Assembly: GCF_963583255.1 (NCBI RefSeq)
Contig: NC_084819.1
Span: forward strand, 7,458,001 to 7,522,000
DNA length: 64,000 bases
Reading direction: 5' to 3'
From: Pyrus communis
Taxonomy: Eukaryota; Streptophyta; Magnoliopsida; Rosales; Rosaceae
Shown: piece after piece, positions 11,421 through 21,913 of the stretch
Layout: the number at the start of each line of letters is the position of its first letter
Position numbering within the stretch: position 1 is the first letter of the stretch
Notes under the pieces: generated by a model
Told to the model about the DNA's origin: nothing
Databases searched by the model: none
The model's input: only the letters and a program-made list of their open reading frames with translations
Translations under genes and position numbers: made by a program

Positions 11421-12110
11421 ATGGAGGTGTTCTCGGTGACCTTTCATTTCTTTCTTCTAGAAAATGTGTTGATTGATTAGGTATTAGACTTTAGAACTTG
11501 TTTTGGGCTCAGGTAAAATCGACTAAAGTTTGATCTTGGTTTTGTGTTGCCCTAAACTACAGGTTTTTAGAAAATATTACTTACAAATAACCCCCTCGAG
11601 ACTCTCTATCATAATTAAAATATATAAAGTGCTTGAAGAAAGAAAAAAAATAGTGCTATTTACACACTTATTTTTACTTCCACACAACATTAATTTGTTG
11701 TCATTAATTTTCTTCAATTCATTCAATCTCGCGGCTAAAAATTACTACAGATATATGAGAAGTAAAAATACGTGTATGATAGCACTATCTTAAAATAAAA
11801 ACTCATTGGCCGAATGGTTATTGAATCATGTGCCATAAGTTGACCAGTCAAGAAAGTTGTTTTTTCCTTTTTTTTCCCTTTTTTCTCTATGATTCTGAAA
11901 GTGCTTCTCCCTTTACATTGAGAATTATCAACCATGTTACACTAATTAATAATATTGTTACTTGGTCTCGTAAGTAAGGATGAACTTCCTTCTTTAGCTT
12001 GTTACTAATTTATGGGTGGTTTGTCAATCATTTCATTTTCAGGTTTTTTTTTCACTTTTTTTTAAAAATTAAAAAGATCGTTGTAGGAACATCAATGACG
12101 GTAGAAAGAC
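11421..12110. other. Gene-free AT-rich sequence
   Basis: Frames here (for example 11530-11793) are low-complexity and resemble no family. Confidence 0.4.
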
Positions 12111-12123
12111 CGTTAGTACTTCA

Positions 12124-12395
12124 AATATGTTCCATGATTGCTTTCAGCCAAAAGCATTCACGCATAGTTTCATGCAAGACTAGAATCTCAGCATGGTTCG
12201 AAGAAGTCGCAACTAATGATTGCTTGGTATACCTCCAAGAAATTGTGGTGTCATCAATGGTAAAGACGTAGCCCGTTTGAGAACGTGCCCGTGCGGGTTA
12301 GATGAATAACTTGCGTCAGCATAACCAACAAAGGGAGAATCAACCTGAGGATTGAAGGAGGCGAAGACACCCCTCCTTGCACCTTTATAGTTTCG
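12124..12395 (-). pseudogene. Ty1/copia RNase H fragment
   Basis: On the minus strand one frame gives VGYADASYSSNPH. After a frameshift another gives QTGYVFTIDDTTISW, QSLVATSSNHAEILVLHE and ECFWLKAIMEHI. This is the end of a copia polyprotein RNase H domain and closely parallels the one at about 19760-19980. No LTR was found beside it, so it is an isolated scrap. Confidence 0.65.
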
Positions 12396-13141
12396 CCCCT
12401 GGGAACGACAAGGATTGTTTACGGGAAAAATGATGAGGAATTTGCGAGAAAATTTGACTGGGTGATGGTACGGATTTGATTTTGTTGAGTTTTTCTAGGT
12501 TTTGGGGATGTAGATCGGATGCCATGAAAGACAATGAGGAGATGAAGAGATGTCTACAATAGAGGGATTTTAACTACTGGTCATTTATGACTCATTTTTA
12601 ATGTAAGCTTGCTTTGATAGATTTGACCGCAAAATTAGTCTGCATAGTAGGTATACTACTTAGACTGTAACTAGCAAATACAAATTTTATTTGAGATATG
12701 AACAAAAAAAAGTTACAAAAAAGACTAAAGAAAGAAGGCACAACCAAGTTTACACAACAAAGGCCAAAGATGAAAAATGAAACAAAACTAAAACATGATA
12801 TAAAATTTCTTTTTAATAGCCTCTACATTACTAGCTAAAAGGTAGCGTTTAATGACAACTAAACACGCATTTAGTTCCTCCATGTTTTACATAATCTCTT
12901 TTTATATTTGCAAATATAACTTTCAAAATCGAAACTCTCTCCAATTTCACACAAAAAATGTAAATTTGCATGGTAATTAATACAATCTAAAGCAAAATTC
13001 AAGTTACCCAACACTCCAATTCAACAACTAACAACAAAACCAATATTCCCAACAAAGAAAACAAAACACAAACAAATGAAACCCGAAATAAAAAATCTAC
13101 ACTTTGTAGAGAAAGATAACAACTTTACCTCCTTCCATGCA
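12396..13141. other. Gene-free AT-rich sequence
   Basis: Nothing recognised. Short A-rich runs dominate. Confidence 0.4.
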
Positions 13142-13693
13142 TAGTAATTGAAATTTCAGCTCATGGGTTTGTTGGGTTGTGGTGGTGATTTTGCTGCAAG
13201 AGAGAGTTGGAGAAAATGGACCAAAATGTTAGTAAAATGAAGAACAAAAACCATTAATCATACAACCCAAATTCAGTTTTTCATTAGCATTTTTCCAAAA
13301 GAAGGCAATCAATTGCTGACACATGTATAAAATCAGAGTTCAAAAACTAAAAATCAAGCAAGTCGAGGAGCAGAAGCAGGTGATGGTGGATGATACAAAA
13401 GTTTTTAGAGAAGATTAAAATATATAATCTAGAAAAACAAATAATGCAGCCAATCCGAAATTAAATAAACAGAAAGAGAAAAGGAGAAAAAAAAAAAAAA
13501 ACCAGACTTCAAAGTGTTCCACATGTTGTATTCAAATTGATTACGTAACAATTACATATCTAAAATTGATATCAACTCACCTAAACACTTCATTTTCTAT
13601 ATTCTATTGGGTTCACTTTCTTTTCATTTTTTTTTTTCATTTTTACCATACCAATATGTGCATTTTTCTCTGTCAGTATACCTTAACTTTTGA

Positions 13694-13723
13694 GTCCCTA
13701 TATGCACCTACTTTATTACTCTT

Positions 13724-13767
<44 letters not shown>

Positions 13768-13889
13768 GCTATCCTTTTAAATATTTTATCATAAACCATG
13801 CTCACTTTCACCCAACAACAAAAGAAATAGAGGAGAAAAGAAGACACCACATTTAATTAATTCATGATCCCTATATGCACCTACTTTAT

Positions 13890-13936
<47 letters not shown>

Positions 13937-14036
13937 GCTATCCTTTTAAATAGGTTATCATAAACCATGCTCACTTTCACCTAACAACAAAAGAAATAGA
14001 GGAGAAAAAAAGACACCACATTTAATTAATTCATGA
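13694..14036. repeat. 173-bp tandem duplication with (CT)n tracts
   Basis: Two near-identical copies begin tccctatatgcacctactt (about 13695 and 13868). Each holds a long CT microsatellite followed by ccagctatccttttaaata and ends tttaattaattcatgat. The copies differ in CT length and a few bases. Confidence 0.85.
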
Positions 14037-14444
14037 TTTTGTCTAATTAGCTTTGATTGAAGTGGAAAGCATCAAAAGAAGGTCATACATTATCAGGAGA
14101 TGTTCATGCATCTCAGTTCTTCAAATCATTAAAAACATCCTACTTTATTTAAATTGAAATCTAAATCAAATAAGGTAATCCAATAGCACAAAAAAAAAAA
14201 AAAAACCCACAAAATTAGAAAGGCAAAATTTAAACACAACCCCCAAACTTACAAAGCAAAATTTAAACACAATATCCATCCCTAAATTGAAAACCACCAA
14301 TCCAAAAAAATTAATTAGATACACTAACAAAGCTAAAAAATATGGCCAATATTAAACTCACCTTGATGCGCCGTGGATCAGCAACCATGGTTGGAGAAGA
14401 AGAGATAATGAAGCTGCTATAAAGGTCATCGAGTATCAGGTTCT

Positions 14445-14787
14445 TGTTGAAAATGCTGGTGGGCCACAGTACTTTGGCAGAAGTTTTCAATTCCCATATA
14501 GATTGAAATTGACTTTGGGGATGCTGGAGATTTTCAAAGAATGCTGTAAATTTTCAATGTATGATTAATGCATCAATATTGGAGTTGCTTTATAAATAGA
14601 GCACTTCATATGCTTTCAATATAGAGAAAAACATACAGACTGAAAGAAAGAAAGATCAATAACATCATCTATTCCTCCATCTTTTATTTGCTATCTTCTT
14701 GTGCTATAGTTTCAATGTGACATTTTACATCTGCCTCGCACCTATCACTAAAAAGGTTATCTCTCTAACTTTTACATATTTATAACA
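14445..14787 (+). repeat. Copia 5' LTR
   Basis: 343 bp, TG...CA ends. Contains a TATA box (tataaata, 14591) and a leader shared with the right LTR. It lacks about a dozen bases present near the start of the right LTR. Confidence 0.95.
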
Positions 14788-14802
14788 TGTTATCAGCATA
14801 AG
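14788..14802 (+). promoter_or_regulatory. Copia primer-binding site
   Basis: tgttatcagcataag directly follows the LTR. It resembles the initiator-Met tRNA complement (tggtatcagagc) with changes often seen in copia elements. Confidence 0.6.
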
Positions 14803-15044
14803 TCTCTAAAATATAATCATTCTCTCATTTCTCTTCACCGAACGAAAGAAATAAAAAATGTTTCCTCTAAGGTTTTTACTATTCATCTTCTTCCTCTGCC
14901 TCAACTGCGCGGTATACCCTCACGACGAATTGTTTGCTCCATGCCTGCTTATAGTTCTCAACCTAACAGTTACATATATCTTTGATTTCTTGTTTGGTGT
15001 AAATATTGATTACTAACCCAATATTTATTTATGTTAATTTTACT

Positions 15045-15380
15045 GCAATCCAAGATGGTGCGGTATAATCGCCCATCTTGAACTGCAAATTTATTCTTAC
15101 TGCGATCTAAGATGGTGCGGTATCATCGCCTATCTTAGACTGCAGAACTAATTTTACTACAAATTTTAGGTAGAGTGGTATAATCGCCCACCCTACCCTG
15201 CATATTTAAATTTGCTTGCTGTTTAATTTCATTGCAATTTTAGGTGGTACGATATAATCGCCCACCCTGCTCTGCATATTTAAATTTTCCTGCTACTTGA
15301 GTAGTTCAGAATAATCGCCCATTCTATGTTACATTATTTCAATGAGAATGGTGCGGTACAATCCCCTCTTCATTCACCTT
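15045..15380 (+). repeat. Stem-loop repeat array in the copia leader
   Basis: About six imperfect units, each centred on a variant of ggtataatcgccca. In the first unit aagatgg pairs with ccatctt (15052-15079). In the second ctaagatgg pairs with ctatcttag (15107-15138). Later units use taggt(g/a)g with cca(c/t)cct, and weaker pairs follow near 15310 and 15345. The stems differ between copies while complementarity is largely kept. Confidence 0.6.
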
Positions 15381-15534
15381 GAAAATCTCGAGCCAGAAGT
15401 TTCGAGCGCTTATCATTTTGGCCTGTAGATCAAAATGAAAAATTTGTAAGAGCTAGAAGTTCTAACACTATATTCCTCCAAGAATACATATTATTGCAAG
15501 TTCTTACATATCTCATTTTCTTTCAGCAAAGAAA

Positions 15535-16587
15535 ATGGCGAACTTGGCGAAACTTGATTATGCTGCCCTGAACATTACCGAGAAAAATTACCTTACTTGG
15601 GTACTAGATACCAAGATCCATCTAAAAGTAGGGAATCTTAGAGATACCATCACGGAAGAGAACAACTCATCCTCTTAAGATCGGGTGAAGGCCATGATCT
15701 TTATTCGTCGCCATCTTGATGAGGCACTAAAGAGTGAGTACTTAACGGTTGAAGATTCGTTAGCTCTCTAGAAAGCCTTAAGAAACAGATACAATCACCA
15801 GACAACGATGATTCTTCCAAGAGCTCATTATGAGTGGACTCACCTAAGGATCCAGGATTTCAAGTCAGTGGCTGAGTACAATTCTGCGTTGTTCAGAATT
15901 AGATGAAGCTCTGTGGGGATACCATTACTGAGGAAGATATGCTGGAAAAAACTTTTAGCACATTTCATGCCTCTAACGTGCTCCTCCAGCAGCAGTATAA
16001 AGCACGAGGCTACACTGAATACAACCAGCTGATATCTGTGCTCCTGGTAGCTGAACAAAACAATGAGCTCCTGATGAAAAAACCATAATTCCCGACTTAC
16101 TGGATCTGCACCATTCCCAAAAGTGAATGATGCTTCCCTCGAAGTGAACGCCACATCCTCTGGTGGTGATAATCATAAATAAGGACGTGGCCACAAACGA
16201 GGTTAGTGGAACAAGAAAGGCAAAAATCATGGAGTTCAGTTTCACAACCAGGTTCCGAGGCATAATTTAGGCCTGAGCTTCAAAAATGTGAATCGTCACA
16301 AAGGCAAAGCTCATATGAACAATGCTCCCAGGAACTCTAATGGAGCCTGCCATAAGTGTGGTGGTGATGGGCATTTGGCGTGTACTTGTCGTACCCCAAA
16401 ACATCTGGTGCATCTGTATCAAGCCTCCCTCAAAGAGAAGGGTGTCGAGACTAATTTCCTCAACCAGGCTAGACCAATGGATATACCTGATCCAATATGC
16501 AACTTATCAGGACAGTTGAACACAACCTACCTAAATGTTTCAGACTTTATTGTGGAAAGGGGAAATGAAGTATACCGGTCCGATTGA
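15535..16587 (+). pseudogene. Copia gag (decayed)
   Basis: Starts MANLAKLDYAALNITEKNYL, a typical copia gag opening. The reading frame is broken by TAA at 15676-15678, further stops, and at least one frameshift before the final frame. The nucleocapsid zinc knuckle is intact, CHKCGGDGHLACTC (about 16351-16392), spaced C-x2-C-x4-H-x4-C. Role: particle assembly and RNA packaging. It cannot make a full protein as it stands. Confidence 0.85.
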
Positions 16588-16734
16588 ATCATTGATGTTT
16601 GATGTACTTTTATTATGCTGAACTTGTAGTTTAAAAGCATTTTAGATTCAATAAAAGTGGCATGTAAATTTCTTGTTATAACTTGCTTTTAACTATAATT
16701 CTTTTACTTAGAGAGCATGGATAAAAACTATGGT

Positions 16735-17160
16735 CATTATCAAAACATGAGAAATGGCAAAGATATTTGTCTTGCAGACTGCACAACAACGCATACAATA
16801 CTTCGAGATTAAAAGTATTTCTCAAGATTGATGCTTACAAAAGTAAAGGTAGCAACAATATCAGGACCTTCAGATGTAATTGAAGGTTTAGGGAAAGCTC
16901 AGATTATGTTACCAAATGGAACAATATTGTCTATACATAATGCGTTGTAGGCTACTCAATCTACTCGAAATTTGTTGAGTTTCAAGGACATACGTTTAAA
17001 TGGATACCATATTGAAATGAAAAGTGCAGAAAATGTGGAATATCTATGCATTACCTCCAATGATACCCAAAAGTGTATATTGGAGAAGTTGCATGGTTTG
17101 TTGAGTGGATTGTATTATACATACATAAAGACAGTTGAATCATATACTGTCATGAACTAG
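16735..17160 (+). pseudogene. Copia protease region (decayed)
   Basis: The frame contains LADCTTTHTILRD, the copia-type aspartic protease active-site block, interrupted right after by a stop. Downstream, EGLGKAQIMLPNG and NLLSFKDIRLNGYHIE follow in the expected order. The aspartate is present. Confidence 0.75.
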
Positions 17161-17995
17161 AAGTTCATTGATTCAAAAGTTTACATGCTTTGGCATGACC
17201 GTCTGGGTCATCTAGGATCTACTATGATGCGTAGGATCATTACCAACTCTAATGGATATCCATTAGTAGACACATTGCTATCTCAAATGATAACCCGTGC
17301 AAGGCTTGTTCTCAAGGGAAATTGGTAATTAGACCATCACAACTAAAAGTTGATGTTGAATCCCCATCATTTCTGCAAAAAATTCAAGAGGATATTTATG
17401 GACCTATTCAACCATCATGTGGACCATTCCGATATTTGATGGTTTTGGTTGATGCATCTACCCGATGGTCACATGTTTGTCTCTTGTCTACTCGGAATGC
17501 AGCTTTTGCGAGACTTCTTGCTCAGATAATTAAGTTATGAGCACAATTCCTACATTACCCCATTAAGTTAATCCGACTTGATAACGCTGGTGAATTTACG
17601 TCTCAAACCTTTGATGATTACTGCATGACATTGGGCATCGATGTTGAACACCCCGTTCCTCATGTCCATACTCAAAATGGTTTAGCAGAAGCATTGATCA
17701 AGCGGCTTCAGTTAATAGCTTGCACTCTGCTTATGAAAACCAAATTGCCAGTTTCTACATAGGGACATGTCATCTTACATGCTGCATCATTAGTTCAATT
17801 AAGACCTATAGCCAACCATCAATACACATCAGTACAACTCGTGTTTGGACATCAGCCAAACATTTCATATTTACGAGTTTTTGGTTGTGCTGTTTATGTA
17901 CCTATTGCACCGCCGCAACGTACTAAAATGGGACCTCAGCGTAGACTGGGAATTTACATGGGTTTTGATTCACCATCATTAAATATTTAGAACCC
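17161..17995 (+). pseudogene. Copia integrase (decayed)
   Basis: The zinc-binding pre-integrase region reads LWHDRLGHLGSTMMRRI, then CKACSQGK. The catalytic core includes DIYGPIQPSCGPFRYLMVLVD, then IRLDNAGEFTSQTFDDYC and HTQNGLAEALIKR, so the D-D-35-E triad positions are visible. Stops and frameshifts near 17540, 17720 and 17990 break it. Confidence 0.85.
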
Positions 17996-20246
17996 TTGAC
18001 AGGTGATATGTTTATAACTCGTTTTGCTGATTATCACTTTGATGAGACAGTCTTCTCATTGTTAGGGGGAGAAAAGATTGTTCCAGAAGAACGGAAAGAG
18101 CTGACATGGGTTGTTCCCACCTTATCTCATTTTGATCCTCGAAGCATTCAATGTGAAAATGAAGTGAAAATGATCGTTTATCTTCAAAGTATTGCTAATC
18201 AAATGCCATATGCATTTAATGATGCGATGAAAGTGACAAAATCACATATAACAGCTGCAAATGCACCTGCAAGAATTGATGTCTCTGTTGGACAAAATAA
18301 AGTGACAGTGAATGATTCATCTAGTGCACGCCTGAATCGTGGTAGACCTCCAGGTTCAAAAGATTCAGCCCCTCGAAAAAGAAAGACGAGGGCACAATTG
18401 AATCCAAATGAGATCATTCAAGAAGAAAAAATGAATGACACATCCACAATTCATGATTCTGTACTTTCAGAAAAAGAAAATGTCCTTGATGAGACACATG
18501 TACTTAAAGAAACAGAGGTACATGAAAGTAAAGAAATCTCCATAAATTATGCATGTACAAATGAATTGTGGGATCAGAATGACATAATCATTGATGATAT
18601 GTTCGCATTCGCAGTAGCCACTGAAATCATATTAAGTGATGATATTGAGCCCCGCTCTGTTGATGAATGCAAACAGAGACAGGATTGGCCTAAGTGGAAA
18701 GATGCAATCCAGGCATAATTAAATTCCTTGGAAAGGCGGAATGTTTTTGGACCAGTAGTCCAAACCCCGTCTGGTGTAAACCCTGTGGGTTACAAATGGG
18801 TATTCACAAGGAAACGCAATGAGAAAAAACGAGATTGCAAGATATAAAGCACGACTCGTTGCACAAGGCTTTTCGCAAAGACCTGGAATTGATTATGCGG
18901 AGACATACTTTCCTGTAATGGACGCAATTACGTTCCGTTATTTAATAAGTTTAGTGGTTTCAGAAAGACTTGACATGCGACTTATGGATGTCATCACCAC
19001 GTATCTATATGGAGAATTAGATACTGACATATATATGAAAGTCTCAGAAGGACTTAAGTTGCCTGAAACAAGCAACAAACCACGAGGTATGCTCTTAATC
19101 AAATTAAGGCAATCATTGTATGGGCTGAAACAATATGGACGAATGTGGTATAATCGTCTCAGTGAGTATTTGATCAAAGAAGGGTATATTAACAATGTCA
19201 TTTGCCCTTGTGTGTTCATTAAGAAATCCAACTCTGGATTTGTTATAGTGGTAGTATATGTTGATGATATGAATTTATTTGGAACTCCTGAAGAGCTCAA
19301 TAAAACTGCTGCATATCTGAAAAGCGAATTTGAAAAGAAAGATCTTGGGAAAACAAAATATTGTCTCAACTTGCAGATCGAGTATTGTGCTAGTGGAATT
19401 TTGGTCCACCAATCAGCTTATATTGAAAAAATTCTGAAGCGATTTGGTATGAACAAGGCTTATCCACTTAGCACGCCAATGATCGTTTGTTTTTTGAACA
19501 TTAAGAAAGATCCATTCCGTCCAAAAGAAGATGATGAACTGGTCCTTGGTCCAGAAGTACCATATCTGAGTGCAGTAGGTCCTTTGTTATATTTAGCACA
19601 ATGTACTAGACAAGATATAGCTTTTTCAGTCAACTTGTTAACAAGGTATAGCTCTGCTCCAACAATTCGTCATTGGAAATGTGTCAAAGATGTATTGCGA
19701 TACATTCGTATGACAACAGACATGGGTCTCTTCTACTCAAAGAACTCCACAAATGACCAGGTTCTTGTTGGATATGCAGATGCTGGTTTTCTCTCTGATC
19801 AGCATAAAGCCCACTCACAAACTGGATATGTGTTTAAGAATAGAGATACAACAATCTCATGGCACTCAACCAAGCAAACATTAGTTGCTACATCTTCACA
19901 TCATTCAGAAATACTTGCTTTACATGAAGCAAGTCGTGAATGTTCTTGGTTAAGATCAATGATGCATCATATCCGGAATTCATGTGGTCTAACTTCGAAG
20001 ATAGATAATCCAACTGCCATTCATGAAGATAATGTAGCCTATGTTACCCAAATAAAGGAATGATTCATCAAAGGCGATAAGACTAAACACATATCTCCCA
20101 AGTTTTTCAGTGCACATGAGCTTCAGAAAGCTAAAGTTATTGAAGTCAGACAAATCCGTTCTAATGAAAATCTGGCAGATTTGTTCACCAAATCTCTACC
20201 AAAATGCACGTTTCAGAAGTTAATGCAAAGTATCGGATTACGTTGA
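17996..20246 (+). pseudogene. Copia reverse transcriptase / RNase H (decayed)
   Basis: 17996-18718 is an open block covering the integrase C-terminus and linker (TGDMFITRFADYHFDETVF). After a stop near 18716 the reverse transcriptase continues. KARLVAQGFSQRPGIDYAET, YGLKQYGRMWYNRL and the catalytic YVDD (about 19258-19269) are present. RNase H follows with VGYADAGF, DTTISWHSTKQ and HHSEILALHEASRE. The open frame 18819-20063 ends at a stop, and homology continues to about 20246. This is the best preserved part of the element. Confidence 0.9.
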
Positions 20247-20525
20247 CTTAACAAACAGTTACATTTAGAGAATGCAGAATTCGGAGGAGATATATATCAA
20301 GGGGAGCATCCATGATACATGCAAGTTGCACTATTTTTCCTTCGATTAGGATTTTTCCCACTGGGTTTTTCCTATCAAAGTTTTATTGAGGCAACATAAG
20401 CATATTTAACAATATATCAACAATCCAGGAAAAGTTGTACTATTTTTCCTTCGCTATGATTTTTTCCCACTGAGTTTTTCCAAGCAACGTTTTAACGAGG
20501 CAACTGATGCTGATATGTGGGCATC

Positions 20526-20535
20526 CAATGGGGAG
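20526..20535 (+). promoter_or_regulatory. Copia polypurine tract
   Basis: aatggggag lies immediately before the right LTR, the position used to prime plus-strand DNA synthesis. Confidence 0.7.
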
Positions 20536-20894
20536 TGTTGAAAATGCTGGTGGGTAGTGAATGCCCACAGTACTTTGGCAGAAGTTTTTCAATTCCCATA
20601 CAGATTGAAATTGACTTTGGGGATGCAGGAGATCATATTTTCAAATGATGCTGTAAATTTTCAATATATGATTAATGCATCAGTATTGGAGTTGCTCTAT
20701 AAATAGAGCACTCCGTATGCTTTCAATACAGAGAAAAACATACAGACTGAAAGAAAGAAAGATCAATAACATCATCTATTCCTCTGTCTTTTATTTGTTA
20801 TCCTCTTGTGCTATAGTTTCAGTGTGACATTTTACATTTGCCTTGCACCTATCACTAAAAAGGTTATCTCTCTAACTTGTACATATTTATAACA
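20536..20894 (+). repeat. Copia 3' LTR
   Basis: 359 bp, the same ends as the left LTR. TATA box near 20698. It retains the block gtagtgaatgcc missing from the left copy. Confidence 0.95.
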
Positions 20895-21913
20895 GTTCTG
20901 AGTGGGAGGTGAAATAAAAAAAAGGAAATTTCAATCCATTTGTTAATCTAAAATCATAAAACCCCATATTTAAACAAAACAAATCCCCCAAGATGTAAGA
21001 CTTGAAAAACTTAGCAGGAAACCCTAGCTTTTTTAGGCAAAAAAATCCTTCAAATCCAAACCCAAAACAAATATGCTGGAGAACCAAAACAATTATGCTG
21101 GAGAACTCACCAGGAAACCAAAGGTTTCTGCAGGATTGACGATTTCTTGAAAACCAAGCTTTTCTATGTTTAAACTTTCTTCCCAAAGGCAACATATCTA
21201 ACATTCTTGGAAAGAAAATTCGATCACGAATTGAAAAAAAAAAAAAAAAGTGAGAGAGAGAGAGACGAACCTTCATACGGAGGCTAGCGATCCGAAGCTC
21301 GAGAAAGATCGAGAAATCTGTGGAAGCAAATGGAAGAGCCCTGATTTTTCATCTTTCTTCCGTTCTAGGATGAGAGAAACGGAAAGAGAAGAAAGGAAGA
21401 GGAAAGTGAAAAGGGGAAGATGCTGGAACCACACAACAACCACGGAAAGAAAAATGAGAGAGGGGCAAAATCACCAATTCACCGTACAACCCCACTAAAT
21501 CTGAAAAAGCATGAAGAGAATGAGGGACAAAACCAGGCGGGCAGTATTAATGAAGAGTAGTCATCGGCGGGGTTTTAGTATATATAAATTTGCAAATAAA
21601 GGAGGAATGACAAAAAATGTCCATTTATAGTTTTCCAAGTTAAGAGTGGGTTTGCAGCTAAAGTGAGACCCAAATCCCAAAATCAAAGCTCCCAAACCCA
21701 AAACTCAAATTGAAGCCCAAGAATATCAATTGGGCCCGCAAGAGGGCTGCTCATTGTTGCTGTTTGCACCTTTTAGTCGCTTGAGAAAGAGTTCGGACAT
21801 GGGTTGTGTTTCCCGCCCCGAACTTCTTTCTATTTATCTTTCTCTGCCACCCCAAAAGGGATAACAAATACGCACAGCAAAAACCAGAGGCTGAGCAGAG
21901 CGCTTCAAAAACA

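Larger units (their letters stand above)
14445..20894 (+). mobile_element. Full-length Ty1/copia retrotransposon, decayed
   Basis: Complete structure: a 5-bp target duplication GTTCT (14440-14444 and 20895-20899), two LTRs starting TGTTG and ending AACA, a primer-binding-like site after the left LTR, a leader, a gag-pol region in the copia order (gag, protease, integrase, reverse transcriptase, RNase H), a purine tract, and the right LTR. Several in-frame stops and frameshifts make it non-autonomous now. The LTRs differ by point changes, an internal insertion/deletion near 14465/20556 and another near the 14530/20630 region, so the insertion is not recent. Confidence 0.95.
13142..21500 (-). 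pseudogene. Possible minus-strand gene split by the copia element
   Basis: Three exon-like pieces on the minus strand. A 5' UTR-like exon (about 21500-21275) ends at gaag|gttcgt. A small exon (14418-14362) follows acceptor tatagcag and has a good start context, ccaaccATGG; it encodes MVADPRRIK and ends at a consensus donor aag|gtgagt. A third block (about 13200-13142) lies between ttgcag and gag|gtaaag. The complete copia element lies between the first two. Joining the second and third in phase meets a stop, so the model is incomplete or the gene is dead. No product is recognised. Confidence 0.3.

Noticed and set aside
13725..13935. CRISPR-like repeat array
   Set aside because: The regular pattern is a CT microsatellite within a simple duplication, in a plant genome.
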